This document shows positions 54,650-63,966 of a DNA stretch of 64,000 nt, in pieces. The stretch spans positions 5,317,501 through 5,381,500 of the forward strand of contig JAPFFF010000005.1 in NCBI GenBank assembly GCA_039105265.1, read 5' to 3'. This stretch comes from Tritrichomonas musculus. Lineage: Eukaryota > Parabasalia > Tritrichomonadida > Tritrichomonadidae. The position numbers were made by a program, and so were the translations under genes. Under the pieces are notes generated by a model, which made no database searches, was not told where the DNA came from, and saw only the letters and a program-made list of their open reading frames with translations. Each line of letters begins with the position of its first letter. The stretch's first letter is position 1.

Positions 54650-55686
54650 TTTAAAGTTAATATTAATTCACCAAACTTGTATAAATACAAACAAATCATA
54701 GATGATGTGATTGATTCTGAACTATTATCTCTACTCGAAGCTTCTACCTTTTTTCAATATTATTTGAAATTATCCACCCAAAATGAAAAAGATCATGCAC
54801 TTTCTAAAGAAATATCCGAAAATGTTGACAAATACTTATCACAATCTTCAAAAGTACCACAAATCCTTGAACTCTACTCATTACTATTCCCAAACAAGAA
54901 GTGCTAAAGAACAGAGGAAGATCTTTATGAAGGATTTGTAGGAGTTGGAAGATGGAGCAATAAATCCTAAGAAGAGTTTTATAACATTGGTATGAAGGCC
55001 TCAGATATTATTACACAACGATTGTAAGAACTTGTTAATTACTATTATCACAACCTATTTCAAAATGAATATGACAAAGATGGTTTAAATTTTGGGATTA
55101 TCGGTTTCCTTTTTTACTTATTATACGAAAGAATTCTTCCTCATCATGACGGAAATGGAAGAATTGGCCGATTGCTGTTCTTTGAAAATACATATCAGCA
55201 TGTGTATTATCCATTTTCTGAAATGATTTCAAAATTAAGAATGCCAGAGTTATATCAAAATATTTTTAACAAAATTTATTTCTCATACATCCACAAGACT
55301 GTTAATGAAATTAAATACCCAAACTTAGAAAACTAATACACTCTGAATGTTAATGATGAGCTATTGCAAGACATAGTCAAATGCTTATGCATTTGTAAAG
55401 AATTAAAGTCATTATTTACCATCTTTAAAGATACATCAAATAAGAATAAAATTGTAACAAAATTGTCAAAGGTCAAATTAACAAAGTGATACAATTATTA
55501 CAAATAATTGATAATGAACAACAATAGCAAATTTTTGACCAAAGTGGCTTTAATGCAGAGAATAACAACTTAATATTGGATTTATCAAACAAAAAGTAAA
55601 CACAATCTTTTAAGAATGAATTTTTAATGCCATTTTATAACTTTTCAATAGATATTGTTTCCTCAATAAGAGAATTGGTTTCCTGA
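54650..55686 (+). pseudogene. Fic-domain (AMP-transferase-like) gene, interrupted by TAA/TAG codons
   Basis: One frame stays protein-like from about 54650 to 55450: a helical N-terminus (IIDDVIDSELLSLLEASTFF), EEDLYEGFVGVGRWSN and the Fic loop LPHHDGNGRIGRLLFFENTY (about 55138-55200). TAA codons break it at 54905, 54968, 55025 and 55334. A one-base shift near an A run at about 55458 moves the frame; it then runs on through a TAG at 55525 and a TAA at 55597 to a TGA at 55684. Fic proteins transfer AMP or similar groups to target proteins using a His that opens the HPFx(D/E)GNGR loop; here the equivalent position is Leu, so even an intact product would probably be inactive. The first codon is not ATG. 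Best called a pseudogene; an origin from a genome reading TAR as Gln is a speculative alternative. Confidence 0.75.
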
Positions 55687-55689
55687 TAT

Positions 55690-56228
55690 CAAATGCATGA
55701 TGCATGCAATCTTTTTGGCATGAGATTTTTATTAACTACTGCCAAATTCATTTTTTTTTAATTCAAAATCATATATTTTCACAGGCTTTAATTGGTTGTA
55801 TTGGTTTGACCTCAACCATGAACTTTTTTCTTCAGTCTTTTGATTGATAAATAATGCTCAAAAATTAAAAGGAAATCATTTAATTTAAAATTAAGTTTTA
55901 ATTTAATTTTAATATCATTTTTCACAAGCTGTCACATAAGCTATCTATAACTTATAACTATTTATCTTATATCTTAAATCAAAACTAAAAACAATAAACT
56001 TAAAGAACAAATTTTATAGTCCATTAATATAAGTCAAAATCATTTAAGATGAATATCATTATCTCATCCGTAATGAAATTTAGGTTATTAATTTCGCTTA
56101 ATCGTTTTTTTGTAATTAGCGAACGTTTATATCATCCGTTAATTGCAAATATTTTAATTTAATTGAAAATTTGAATGAACATACTTAACGTAAATAATTC
56201 AAATTATTTCGAAATCTTCTAATCAAAA
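55690..56228. other. intergenic DNA, nothing recognised
   Basis: AT-rich 5' flank of the coiled-coil gene; no element ends or RNA genes found. Confidence 0.5.
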
Positions 56229-58064
56229 ATGGACCTTAAAGATATCCTTCCCGACGAATATTTCCCAACAACACTTGCAAACGCAATTCCAGCACTCGGG
56301 CCGCGCTCGTTCCATCGCCCACGAGTTGATAATCTTGCTTCATCCATCGACACTCCAATTTCTCGCCGTATTACAGATAAATCACTTCTTGCTTCGCTTC
56401 ATCGAGATACATCTATTAAAATTCGCCAACCATCGCCATCAGGGTCAACAACAGGTTCAAGAGCATCAAAAACTTCAAAAGCTTCAAAAGCAACTAAAGC
56501 TTCAATATCATCGAAATTAACTTCCAAAAAATCGAATCCGTATGCACCAGAAGAAACACCTAGGTTTCCAAAATATGATGTTCCACCTCATAGAAGGAAA
56601 ACACCCGAACCAGAATTATCAGAACTGACACAAGATTTCATTGAAGATCCAAACGAAAATGTTCCAGACAACATTGAAGATTGTCGTCTTATAAAATCGG
56701 ATCTTAAAAAGCTTCGAACTTATCAAGTTGATCAAGATCAATACGAAAAGGCTCTCGAAACACATCAGCTTATTGCAATAATTGATGCTAAGATATTTGA
56801 GCTTGATCAATATGATACCACCTTATCTGATTTGAGACATTCTGTTACAAAACACCAGGAAATTGAACAAGTTGTTGCAACATATCTTGCTGAGTGGGAT
56901 AAAACTTACGAAGAATTTATTGAAACAATGCAAAATGAACTGAAGAAAATTGAAGACAAAAATCGTGCCGAATTGGAAGAATTCGACAAAAGCATCCCCA
57001 GAGGATTAACAATTGAATTTCGAAAACCTTCTCAACGCCTTCTTAATTTACGCTCTGCAGAAAAGAGATTAGCTTATTCCAATCAACTTCCTTTTGCTCT
57101 CCAACTTAAACAGCGTGCTGATTTGATTGAACAGCAAGAAGCAGAACGCCAATACTTAAAACAAGTTAAAATTTTTGAAGCTAGGCGAGAACGACTTATT
57201 AAGGCTCAAAATGACAGAATTAATGCTTTCTTGGAACACATTAAATCAATGCGAAATGTAATGATACAAGCTCGAAATAAGACTGTAGGAGGCTATTTAA
57301 AGAGACTCAATTATATTGATAAAGACATTGATGAAATTGCAGAACGAACGAATATAGATGTCGATGCAATTTGTAAATCCAGTATTGACAATGACAGAGC
57401 AGAGTTCGTTAAGCAAGAAGAAATGATGAATCCAATTCCACTTTTCCAACCTGGAATGGCATTTGCAATATCAAGAAAGAAAATTCAAGAAGAAGAAGAA
57501 AGAGAAAAAGAAAGAGAAAAACAAAAAGCTGAAAAAGCTTCACGTCCTCGTCGTCCTCGCAGAAGGACACAATCCAAATTCTCTGAATCTCAAAACAGCC
57601 AAAATGCTGAAAATCCAGAAAATCAAGAAAATTATAATCCAGAACAAGGCGATGAAAACGCTGAACAAGATGGACAGCTTGAACAAGTTATAAGAATGCC
57701 TGGCGAAGCTCTCCTTGGCTCGCCAGAAGACCAAAACCATAATGAAGAAGAAAACGAAAATGAAAATCATAATGAAGAAGAAAATGAAAATGAAAACCAT
57801 AATGAAGAGGAAAATGAACATGAGGGCAATAATGAAGAAGAAAATGAAAATGAAGAACATAATGAAGAAGAAAATGAAAATGAAAATAATGATGAAAATA
57901 ACGACGGCGAAAATGATGCAGAAGAAGACGCAAATGATGAAAACGGAGAAAATAATGATAACGAAGAAGAAGATAATAATGAAGACGAAAGTCAAAATTC
58001 ACAGACTCAACCTGTGTCTTCGAATCCTAGACGTAAAATTAATGGCAACAAAACTATTCATTGA
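56229..58064 (+). CDS. coiled-coil protein with acidic repeat tail (611 aa)
   Basis: Residues 1-130 are Ser/Pro/Lys-rich and probably unfolded (PSPSGSTTGSRASKTSKASK). Residues about 150-410 are long charged helices with heptads (LRTYQVDQDQYEKALETHQL, KQRADLIEQQEAERQYLKQV), a coiled coil. Residues 415-450 are Glu/Lys-rich, then basic (RPRRPRRRTQSK). Residues about 500-590 are a tandem array of ten-residue units NHNEEENENE, encoded by a 30-bp repeat at about 57736-57890. No signal peptide or membrane helix. The frames opposite the acidic tail are shadows. I do not recognise an orthologue; trichomonads have many such coiled-coil proteins linked to cytoskeletal structures, which is only a suggestion. 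Start ATG follows TCAAAA. Confidence 0.8.
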   Translation: MDLKDILPDEYFPTTLANAIPALGPRSFHRPRVDNLASSIDTPISRRITDKSLLASLHRDTSIKIRQPSPSGSTTGSRASKTSKASKATKASISSKLTSKKSNPYAPEETPRFPKYDVPPHRRKTPEPELSELTQDFIEDPNENVPDNIEDCRLIKSDLKKLRTYQVDQDQYEKALETHQLIAIIDAKIFELDQYDTTLSDLRHSVTKHQEIEQVVATYLAEWDKTYEEFIETMQNELKKIEDKNRAELEEFDKSIPRGLTIEFRKPSQRLLNLRSAEKRLAYSNQLPFALQLKQRADLIEQQEAERQYLKQVKIFEARRERLIKAQNDRINAFLEHIKSMRNVMIQARNKTVGGYLKRLNYIDKDIDEIAERTNIDVDAICKSSIDNDRAEFVKQEEMMNPIPLFQPGMAFAISRKKIQEEEEREKEREKQKAEKASRPRRPRRRTQSKFSESQNSQNAENPENQENYNPEQGDENAEQDGQLEQVIRMPGEALLGSPEDQNHNEEENENENHNEEENENENHNEEENEHEGNNEEENENEEHNEEENENENNDENNDGENDAEEDANDENGENNDNEEEDNNEDESQNSQTQPVSSNPRRKINGNKTIH

Positions 58065-58285
58065 AACCATTTTTTCCCATACAACTTATTCTATGTAATA
58101 TCATCATTTTTATGTAAAGATTTAAAATATATATTTGATTTTTGCATTGCTTTTTTTGCTTTTACTGAAATATGAGTTTTTTTTTTGTATCAAAACAATG
58201 AAAAAACTTGTTATAAAATTCAATACAAATGTATAGTTTCAAATCTACTTTCTTTCAAAATTAAGAACCATTAATAAAAAATTAC

Positions 58286-59731
58286 ATGCATCCTCTGAAA
58301 AATACATCACCAACATTTATCAAAATTCAAGATATGAACAATAAATATTTCTGCTTTATTCAAACTTTAACTCTTATCCTTTGCTGCTTATCGTATATGC
58401 TTGTCTTTTTTTATCGTTATACACCAACTGTTTTAACAAATCAATTATCTAAATCATTAAATGTAACTAAAGATCGAATATCTGTTTTTAGTTCAATGTA
58501 CTTTTGGACATATGCAGCAATGCAACCTATTGGTGGAATTTTATCTGATGTTCTCAGTCCAGGAAAACTTATTTCTTTATCAACACTGATTTCAGCAACA
58601 GGATCAATAATGATGGGCGAATCCAGCAATTTTGGTTTAGCATGTTTTGCTCGTTGCTTAGTTGGCGTTGGATGCGGTCCAATTTTTGTTTCATCAATCA
58701 GGTTAATAGCAAACTGGTATTCACCTACAGGATATGCAATAGCTAATGGAATTCTTCTCACAATGGGTGCTACTGGAGGATGCTTAGCTCAAGGTCCTTT
58801 ATCAACGTTATGTGAAGTAATTGATTGGAAATGGGCTTTTCGAATCTCAACAATTATAGGATTTTTCATTTCAATTATTTGCTTCTTTTTCATTAAGACG
58901 AAAGCATCAGATTATGGATTTGATACACTAGAATATCTTAAAATTGAATCCAAAAAGGAAGAACCCAAAGAATTTAATTTAGCATCTGCATCATTAATCG
59001 ATGATGTTGATGATAATAATTATAATCCACTTCATAAACATAGCATTTGCCAAAGCTTAAAAAATAATGTTAAACAATCATTTGAAAATTTGAAGATTGT
59101 GATAAAAACACCACAAGTATATGTTTTTATTATATGGGATATATTCGCTCCATCATGTTATTACAATATGGCTGGCCTTTGGGGAAGCAGATACTTCCAA
59201 GAAGTAATGGATGTTAAGAAAAAGACTGCTGATTATTGGATTCTTGTTATTTCTTTATCAGTCATTGTCGGAGGATTGCTCTTTCCACCGATATCTAATC
59301 TTACTCACTCTAGAAAATGGGTTCTATGCATATCAACTTTCATTGGAATGCTTTCTGCACTTGGATTTGTTTTTATCAACCATAATATAGGATCATGGTC
59401 AGTTCTAATTCTAATGTTTTTATTTGGATTAGGGTCAAATGGTAATATACCAATTTTAAATACATTGATCAAGGAGACAAATTACGATGTAGCTGGAACA
59501 ATGCTAGGATTTATCAACTTTTTCCCTTTCTTTTCAACAGGTATTCTACAGATTTTATCACCAGTATTTATTAATTGGGCCGAACCAAAAGATCATTCTC
59601 CTGACATTGACACTCATTCACCTCGAGCTTATCAATATGGCTTATGGCTCACTATTACAGTATACTTAACAATTTCAACCATTTCCACTCTATTTATGAA
59701 AGAAACATATAAAGGGAATAATCATGATTAG
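58286..59731 (+). CDS. major facilitator superfamily transporter (481 aa)
   Basis: About twelve hydrophobic helices in two halves, with a soluble loop at about 225-265 (KIESKKEEPKEFNLASASL). The MFS signature between helices 2 and 3 appears as GGILSDVLSPGKLI (G-x-x-x-D-x-x-x-x-G-[KR]). Helix 4 has ARCLVGVGCGPIFVSSIRLI, and helix 5 the Gly-rich GILLTMGATGGCLAQGPL. The length is normal. Substrate unknown; organic anions, sugar phosphates or peptides are possible. The start at 58286 has CCATTAATAAAAAATTAC before it; a second Met at residue 17 (MNNKYFCFIQ) just before helix 1 is an alternative. It follows the coiled-coil gene by 222 bp on the same strand. Confidence 0.88.
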   Translation: MHPLKNTSPTFIKIQDMNNKYFCFIQTLTLILCCLSYMLVFFYRYTPTVLTNQLSKSLNVTKDRISVFSSMYFWTYAAMQPIGGILSDVLSPGKLISLSTLISATGSIMMGESSNFGLACFARCLVGVGCGPIFVSSIRLIANWYSPTGYAIANGILLTMGATGGCLAQGPLSTLCEVIDWKWAFRISTIIGFFISIICFFFIKTKASDYGFDTLEYLKIESKKEEPKEFNLASASLIDDVDDNNYNPLHKHSICQSLKNNVKQSFENLKIVIKTPQVYVFIIWDIFAPSCYYNMAGLWGSRYFQEVMDVKKKTADYWILVISLSVIVGGLLFPPISNLTHSRKWVLCISTFIGMLSALGFVFINHNIGSWSVLILMFLFGLGSNGNIPILNTLIKETNYDVAGTMLGFINFFPFFSTGILQILSPVFINWAEPKDHSPDIDTHSPRAYQYGLWLTITVYLTISTISTLFMKETYKGNNHD

Positions 59732-59833
59732 CTACATAATATTTAGGCTTGTTAAAAAAAAAATCATTGAAAATAATTCTATAGTTCTTTTTGAAAAAGT
59801 TTCAGGTAATATGAGCCATTATTAAAAATTTTA

Positions 59834-59839
59834 TCATTA
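59834..59839 (+). promoter_or_regulatory. Inr-like motif of the serine hydrolase gene
   Basis: TCATTA four bases before the ATG at 59843; fits TCA(+1)YWW, leader about 7 bases. Confidence 0.5.
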
Positions 59840-59842
59840 GAA

Positions 59843-60439
59843 ATGAAGTTATTTGGGCTTCATGGCCACTTACAGAATTCCAAACTTTTTAAAGGGAAAA
59901 TTGGTGGCTTGCTTCATCAGTTCAAGAAAATTGGTGTTGAAATTATTTTCATTGACTCTCCATATGTTTGTCCTGAAAGCACAGAAGACCCTCCTCTTCG
60001 TACTTGGGCACAGAATAATTCAATTAAAGAAGCTGAAGATTCAATAATAGCAGCTAAGGAAGCACATCCTGAAGTTTGCGGTTTTTTCTGTTTCTCTATG
60101 GGATCAATGCTCGCACTTCACCTAGCAGCACATGCTGCTACACATCAAGATTCTCCTTTTTCATGGATAAAACTTATTGTTGCAGTATCAGCACCTTATC
60201 CAAAACCGGATTCACCTTTACTTGATAGCTTGCCATGCAAATGTGAAATTCCAGTTCTTTTTGTCATTGGAAAAAGTGATGAAATCGCACTACCAGATTC
60301 CCAGAGAAAGTATTTGGATTCTTTTCCAAATGCAACAGTTTTTGAACATGACGGAGGGCATTACGTTCCTGGAGCCAGGCAATATGTACAAACATATGTG
60401 GACTTTTTCACGAAATGTAAAGAACAAATAGAAGAATAA
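59843..60439 (+). CDS. FSH1-family serine hydrolase (alpha/beta fold)
   Basis: 198 residues, near the 200-240 of FSH1/OVCA2-type hydrolases. The start MKLFGLHGHLQN is the family's LHG...QN oxyanion-loop strand. The nucleophile elbow is FCFSMGSML with Ser85 (F-S-x-G-[AS]). The acid is Asp146 in VIGKSDEIAL and the base His173 in HDGGHYVP, completing the triad in the right order. No signal peptide, so cytosolic. The natural substrate is unknown; relatives are small-ester hydrolases. It sits 111 bp after the MFS gene. Confidence 0.9.
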   Translation: MKLFGLHGHLQNSKLFKGKIGGLLHQFKKIGVEIIFIDSPYVCPESTEDPPLRTWAQNNSIKEAEDSIIAAKEAHPEVCGFFCFSMGSMLALHLAAHAATHQDSPFSWIKLIVAVSAPYPKPDSPLLDSLPCKCEIPVLFVIGKSDEIALPDSQRKYLDSFPNATVFEHDGGHYVPGARQYVQTYVDFFTKCKEQIEE

Positions 60440-60866
60440 ATAATTTGATTGTTTTAATGAACATAAAAAATATGTTATTAATTGAAATCATGATAGTTTT
60501 TTTCTTTTGACAAAACAGAAGCTGAATATTTATAATGTAAAAAAAACAGAAGCTGAATAATGTGAAAGTTTCATATTTATTTTTTATTTGAAAAAACTTT
60601 CACATTATTTTTTATTTCATTCAAAAAATTGAATTTTCTTATGAATTAAAAAACATCATATTTTTCTTCAATTTTTAAAATTCATCAAGAGCATCAGTAT
60701 ACTGACGTCTTTGTTTCTTTTTCATATTCAAAGATTTTAATAAAAGAAGATTTTATTTGAATATAAACGGTTCTTTTCAATTGCCATTTTTGTAAAAAAA
60801 TTAAATTCAAAGTTAAAATAAATTCAATTAACGTCCCAATCATCTCAAAATAAAAAAATATTCAAA
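60440..60866. other. intergenic DNA with a short hairpin
   Basis: GTGAAAGTTTCATATTT near 60560 faces AAAACTTTCACATTATTTTT near 60593, a small stem. TCATCTCAAAA at about 60840 could be an initiator for the next gene. Nothing else seen. Confidence 0.4.
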
Positions 60867-61049
60867 TTGAAGGGCAAATCAAGAGGTAGACGGATTTTAA
60901 GTCCGACAAAGAACAATAGGAATATTAAAAAACAAAATAATACAAAGTTATCATTGAAGAAATCGTTCTCATCTCCTAATCCAACTCTTTCAAATCTTCC
61001 CACTAAAAGGAATGCGCGAACTTTACCAAAATCAGAGATTGAATTAAAT

Positions 61050-62342
61050 ATGGATAAAACGGTTACCTTTTCTACTCATTTTAGGAATTCTGATGAAGAA
61101 ATTGAAATTTATGGTTCGAAAACTCTGACTGAAGTGTCATTAAAAGATGACCGAAACCTCCTAATTGAGAAGTGTAATGAATGCTCAAAGATATGTGATT
61201 TTACTTCTGACAAAAAAGATATTAAAGCTAAATCAATCAAATCAACATTATTGAAACAAATTACTTCTTCTTTTTCGAACCCACACATTTCACGAACTCT
61301 ATCAAATGATGTCATTAAAAGCTTTTTTTATATGATTGGAAAAAACATTTTTCGTACATTTCCAATTATTAAACACTACGGCCCTTCAGATTTTAATGAT
61401 TCAATCTTTGATTCTGCATGGCCTCATATTTCACTTGCTTATGAATGTCTAAATGCATCATCAAACTCACCTTCTCTTAAAGAATTTCCACCAAAATTCC
61501 TTTCTAATTTGGTAGATAATACTTTATCACCTGATGAAAGGGAAAGAAAAGAAGCAAAAGCAGTATTGAACAATATATACAACAGATTTCCATCATCTAG
61601 ATTGGTAATAAGGCATAGATGCTCATATATATTTATTAATCAAAAATGCTCATCTGAGCTTCTTGATTTTTATTATACCGTTGTTTCTGGTTTCAGTCCA
61701 CCACTAAAAAACGAAACGATTATTAAGTATCAACATGAGATTTTACCATTACATTGCTTATCCAATTATTCATCTTATTATAATTATTTGGTACAGGTTG
61801 TTTATCGGTTTATAGCAAAATCAGAAATACTTCTTCAATATACTCTTACTTATCTGAATAAACATTGGCCATGCACTGATAGAAAAAAACAAACCTTATT
61901 TTTGAGAGAATATGAAGACTTAGTTGTCAATTTTGATAATCGAATGAATAAAGAAATGGCTTTTCAGTTTTTTAGGAAAATTAACGAATGCATAACAAAC
62001 GAATCTACAGATATAGCTTGCACTGCACTTGAAATTTTACAGAATCCAATGCTACATTTTTTTGTAAAAAATAATGCAGCAAATCTTTATTTTATGCTCA
62101 TTATTTCGATTTCTACAGTTGCAACTGAACATTGGAACGATGATACACGTGATATGGCAAAAACAACATTAGAAGTTTTGAATCAAATAGAACCAAACGC
62201 ATATCGGAAAGCAGCAGCAATGCAAAAATCAATAAAATCAATGAAAACGCCTTTTTGCGGAATACCTAAAACCAAATGGAAGAAATTAATAGGTTTAGCA
62301 AAATATTATGACACTGGCAATTTACAATTTGATATTTTGTGA
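61050..62342 (+). CDS. PP2A regulatory subunit B56 (B') family
   Basis: 430 residues from the first in-frame ATG. The body is a B56 HEAT-repeat protein: SAWPHISLAYECLNA (B56 WPHLQLVYEFF), DERERKEAKAVLNNIYNRF (DPRERD...LHRIYGKF), HRCSYIFINQKC, GFSPPLKNETIIKY (GFALPLKEEH), EILPLHCLSNYSSYYNYLVQ (VLLPLHK..SL..YH.QL) and HWNDDTRDMAKTTLEVL. Such subunits target PP2A to substrates. The open frame reaches back to 60822 and encodes a Lys/Ser-rich segment (SRGRRILSPTKNN) with no ATG; only a TTG occurs, at 60867. So the N-terminus may start at 61050, use a non-ATG codon, or have an upstream exon. Divergence from animal B56 is strong but the order of blocks is kept. Confidence 0.85.
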   Translation: MDKTVTFSTHFRNSDEEIEIYGSKTLTEVSLKDDRNLLIEKCNECSKICDFTSDKKDIKAKSIKSTLLKQITSSFSNPHISRTLSNDVIKSFFYMIGKNIFRTFPIIKHYGPSDFNDSIFDSAWPHISLAYECLNASSNSPSLKEFPPKFLSNLVDNTLSPDERERKEAKAVLNNIYNRFPSSRLVIRHRCSYIFINQKCSSELLDFYYTVVSGFSPPLKNETIIKYQHEILPLHCLSNYSSYYNYLVQVVYRFIAKSEILLQYTLTYLNKHWPCTDRKKQTLFLREYEDLVVNFDNRMNKEMAFQFFRKINECITNESTDIACTALEILQNPMLHFFVKNNAANLYFMLIISISTVATEHWNDDTRDMAKTTLEVLNQIEPNAYRKAAAMQKSIKSMKTPFCGIPKTKWKKLIGLAKYYDTGNLQFDIL

Positions 62343-62741
62343 ATTATCATGTAATAAAAATTTTTTTTGATAAAAATCCATTTTTTAATCTTTGATAAAA
62401 ACTGTCATAACCAGATTTTGGTTACCAAAACTTTTAGAGTCTTTCTTAATCACTCGTTTCAAGTGAGAACATTCATATACTCTTTTATTCTAAAAAAACG
62501 TTTTTTTCTAATTTCATCGTTTTTTGATTGAATTGAATTCATTCCTATTTTTTTTAACATTACAAAAATATTATTATACCATTAAAATAATATAATTTTA
62601 GAAATATGTAATTTCGTAAGGATAAAAAAAATTTTATTTCTTCAATTTTTCTTTAAAAATTATATTAGTTTATATGATAAAAATTTTTCTGAAGTTTATA
62701 GTGAAAAACCGCTTTCAAAATTTAAAGTTTTCAATATCATT
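62343..62741. other. intergenic DNA, nothing recognised
   Basis: AT-rich gap of 0.4 kb holding the next gene's promoter at its right end. Confidence 0.5.
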
Positions 62742-62748
62742 TCACTTA
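62742..62748 (+). promoter_or_regulatory. Inr-like motif fixing the start of the last plus-strand gene
   Basis: TCACTTA fits TCA(+1)YWW and lies 3 bases before the ATG at 62752, giving a leader of about 8 bases. It lies inside the longer ORF, which argues that the ATG at 62674 is not used. Confidence 0.6.
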
Positions 62749-62751
62749 CAA

Positions 62752-63855
62752 ATGGATGATCTTTTATCAAAACTCAAATTTACTGTTAAAGACCACGAAA
62801 TCCAAATATCAGGAACTTACAAGGCAAAAGCTGAATTACGAAAAGAGCTTCTTAAATTCCTAAAACAACCTGAAGATACTCAATTTGATTCAATTAACAT
62901 AATGTCAATAGTACCTGATACACCGTTTTACAGAAGAGTTCGCCGTTATCTTTCTTTGTGCCTTGATGTTCCAAAAGAAGACGTTGATCCCGAGTCTATA
63001 ATTGAATTTCATGCAGATTGGCTTCGAAAAGACTTATCTGCTCCAAGCCTTGAAAAATTCGTTCAATCACCTTTTGAAATTCCTTTTCCATTTGCTGCAT
63101 TTTTAATTGAAACATTTAGCAACAATCAACCCAAACATTTTCAGACTCAGTTTTCAAAACAATTTTTATTCCAAAAGACCATTCTTAATCTAAATCTTCT
63201 TGCCCCATTACCAGTAGCTTTTGAGTTTATTCAACAAAAATCAACAGTTCAACTTTCATTTGCTGATACTCCTTCAACCACAGCACAGCAAATATACAAT
63301 CAAGTAAAATTAGCATTGAACATTTTCAATACTGTTAAGCCAATTACTATTCGATTTTCCGATGTTTGCTCTGAACACTCAACTCCTGAATTTTTAAGAA
63401 AACTTAGTGAAGATTTTGAATGCGTTATATTATTACAATACTTCGGCCGCAAAGATCCCAAGATCGATTTGGTTACATTTGACCTATATGTACTTCCTTC
63501 TCGTCCTGGAAAAGATTATCGTGAAACTCTTATAATGAAGTTTAAAGATGTTTTTGATAAGTACTTCAATGCAAAACATTGCCCCAGGTGTGGTAAGTTC
63601 TTCCCAGTAATCAGTTCTTCGAATGAGGAGTGTGGAATCAATGAACACGAAGGAAATCAAATTCCTTTTGATGATGGACAATTAGAACATGTTGAAACTT
63701 TAGAAGATGGCACAACAATGACATTAGTTAGATTTGAATGCTGTGGAGAAGTTGAGAAAGGCTCAACCCCCACAGAATTCATGAAATTCGGTGATCTTCA
63801 TATTCCAGAAGAAAATCCCAAAGTATATTCTGCATTTAATTCACAAACGTATTAA
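62752..63855 (+). CDS. hypothetical protein with zinc-binding-like Cys pairs (367 aa)
   Basis: Start at MDDLLSKLKFTVKDHEIQIS; the ORF runs 26 codons farther upstream, but the promoter motif and the AT-rich composition of that part favour 62752. Not recognised. Residues 1-280 look like a globular mixed alpha/beta protein (SISTFDSINIMSIVP-like and FPFAAFLIETFSNN stretches). The C-terminal third carries CPRCGKFFPV, then EECGINEHEG and FECCGEVEKG, a set of Cys and His that could hold one zinc ion, like a C4 or C3H ribbon. No signal peptide or membrane helix. No family assigned. Confidence 0.75.
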   Translation: MDDLLSKLKFTVKDHEIQISGTYKAKAELRKELLKFLKQPEDTQFDSINIMSIVPDTPFYRRVRRYLSLCLDVPKEDVDPESIIEFHADWLRKDLSAPSLEKFVQSPFEIPFPFAAFLIETFSNNQPKHFQTQFSKQFLFQKTILNLNLLAPLPVAFEFIQQKSTVQLSFADTPSTTAQQIYNQVKLALNIFNTVKPITIRFSDVCSEHSTPEFLRKLSEDFECVILLQYFGRKDPKIDLVTFDLYVLPSRPGKDYRETLIMKFKDVFDKYFNAKHCPRCGKFFPVISSSNEECGINEHEGNQIPFDDGQLEHVETLEDGTTMTLVRFECCGEVEKGSTPTEFMKFGDLHIPEENPKVYSAFNSQTY

Positions 63856-63966
63856 AAAATACTTACAAACTTACCAAATAATAAAATATCATAAATAAAA
63901 TATAAAATATATAAAGAATAATAATAATATAATTTTTATTTATTTTGAACAAATATTACAGCGCTA

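Noticed and set aside
57540-57995. Hydrophobic 151-aa and 104-aa minus-strand ORFs opposite the acidic tail
   Set aside because: They are antisense shadows of the GAA/AAT-rich repeat and lack independent coding character.
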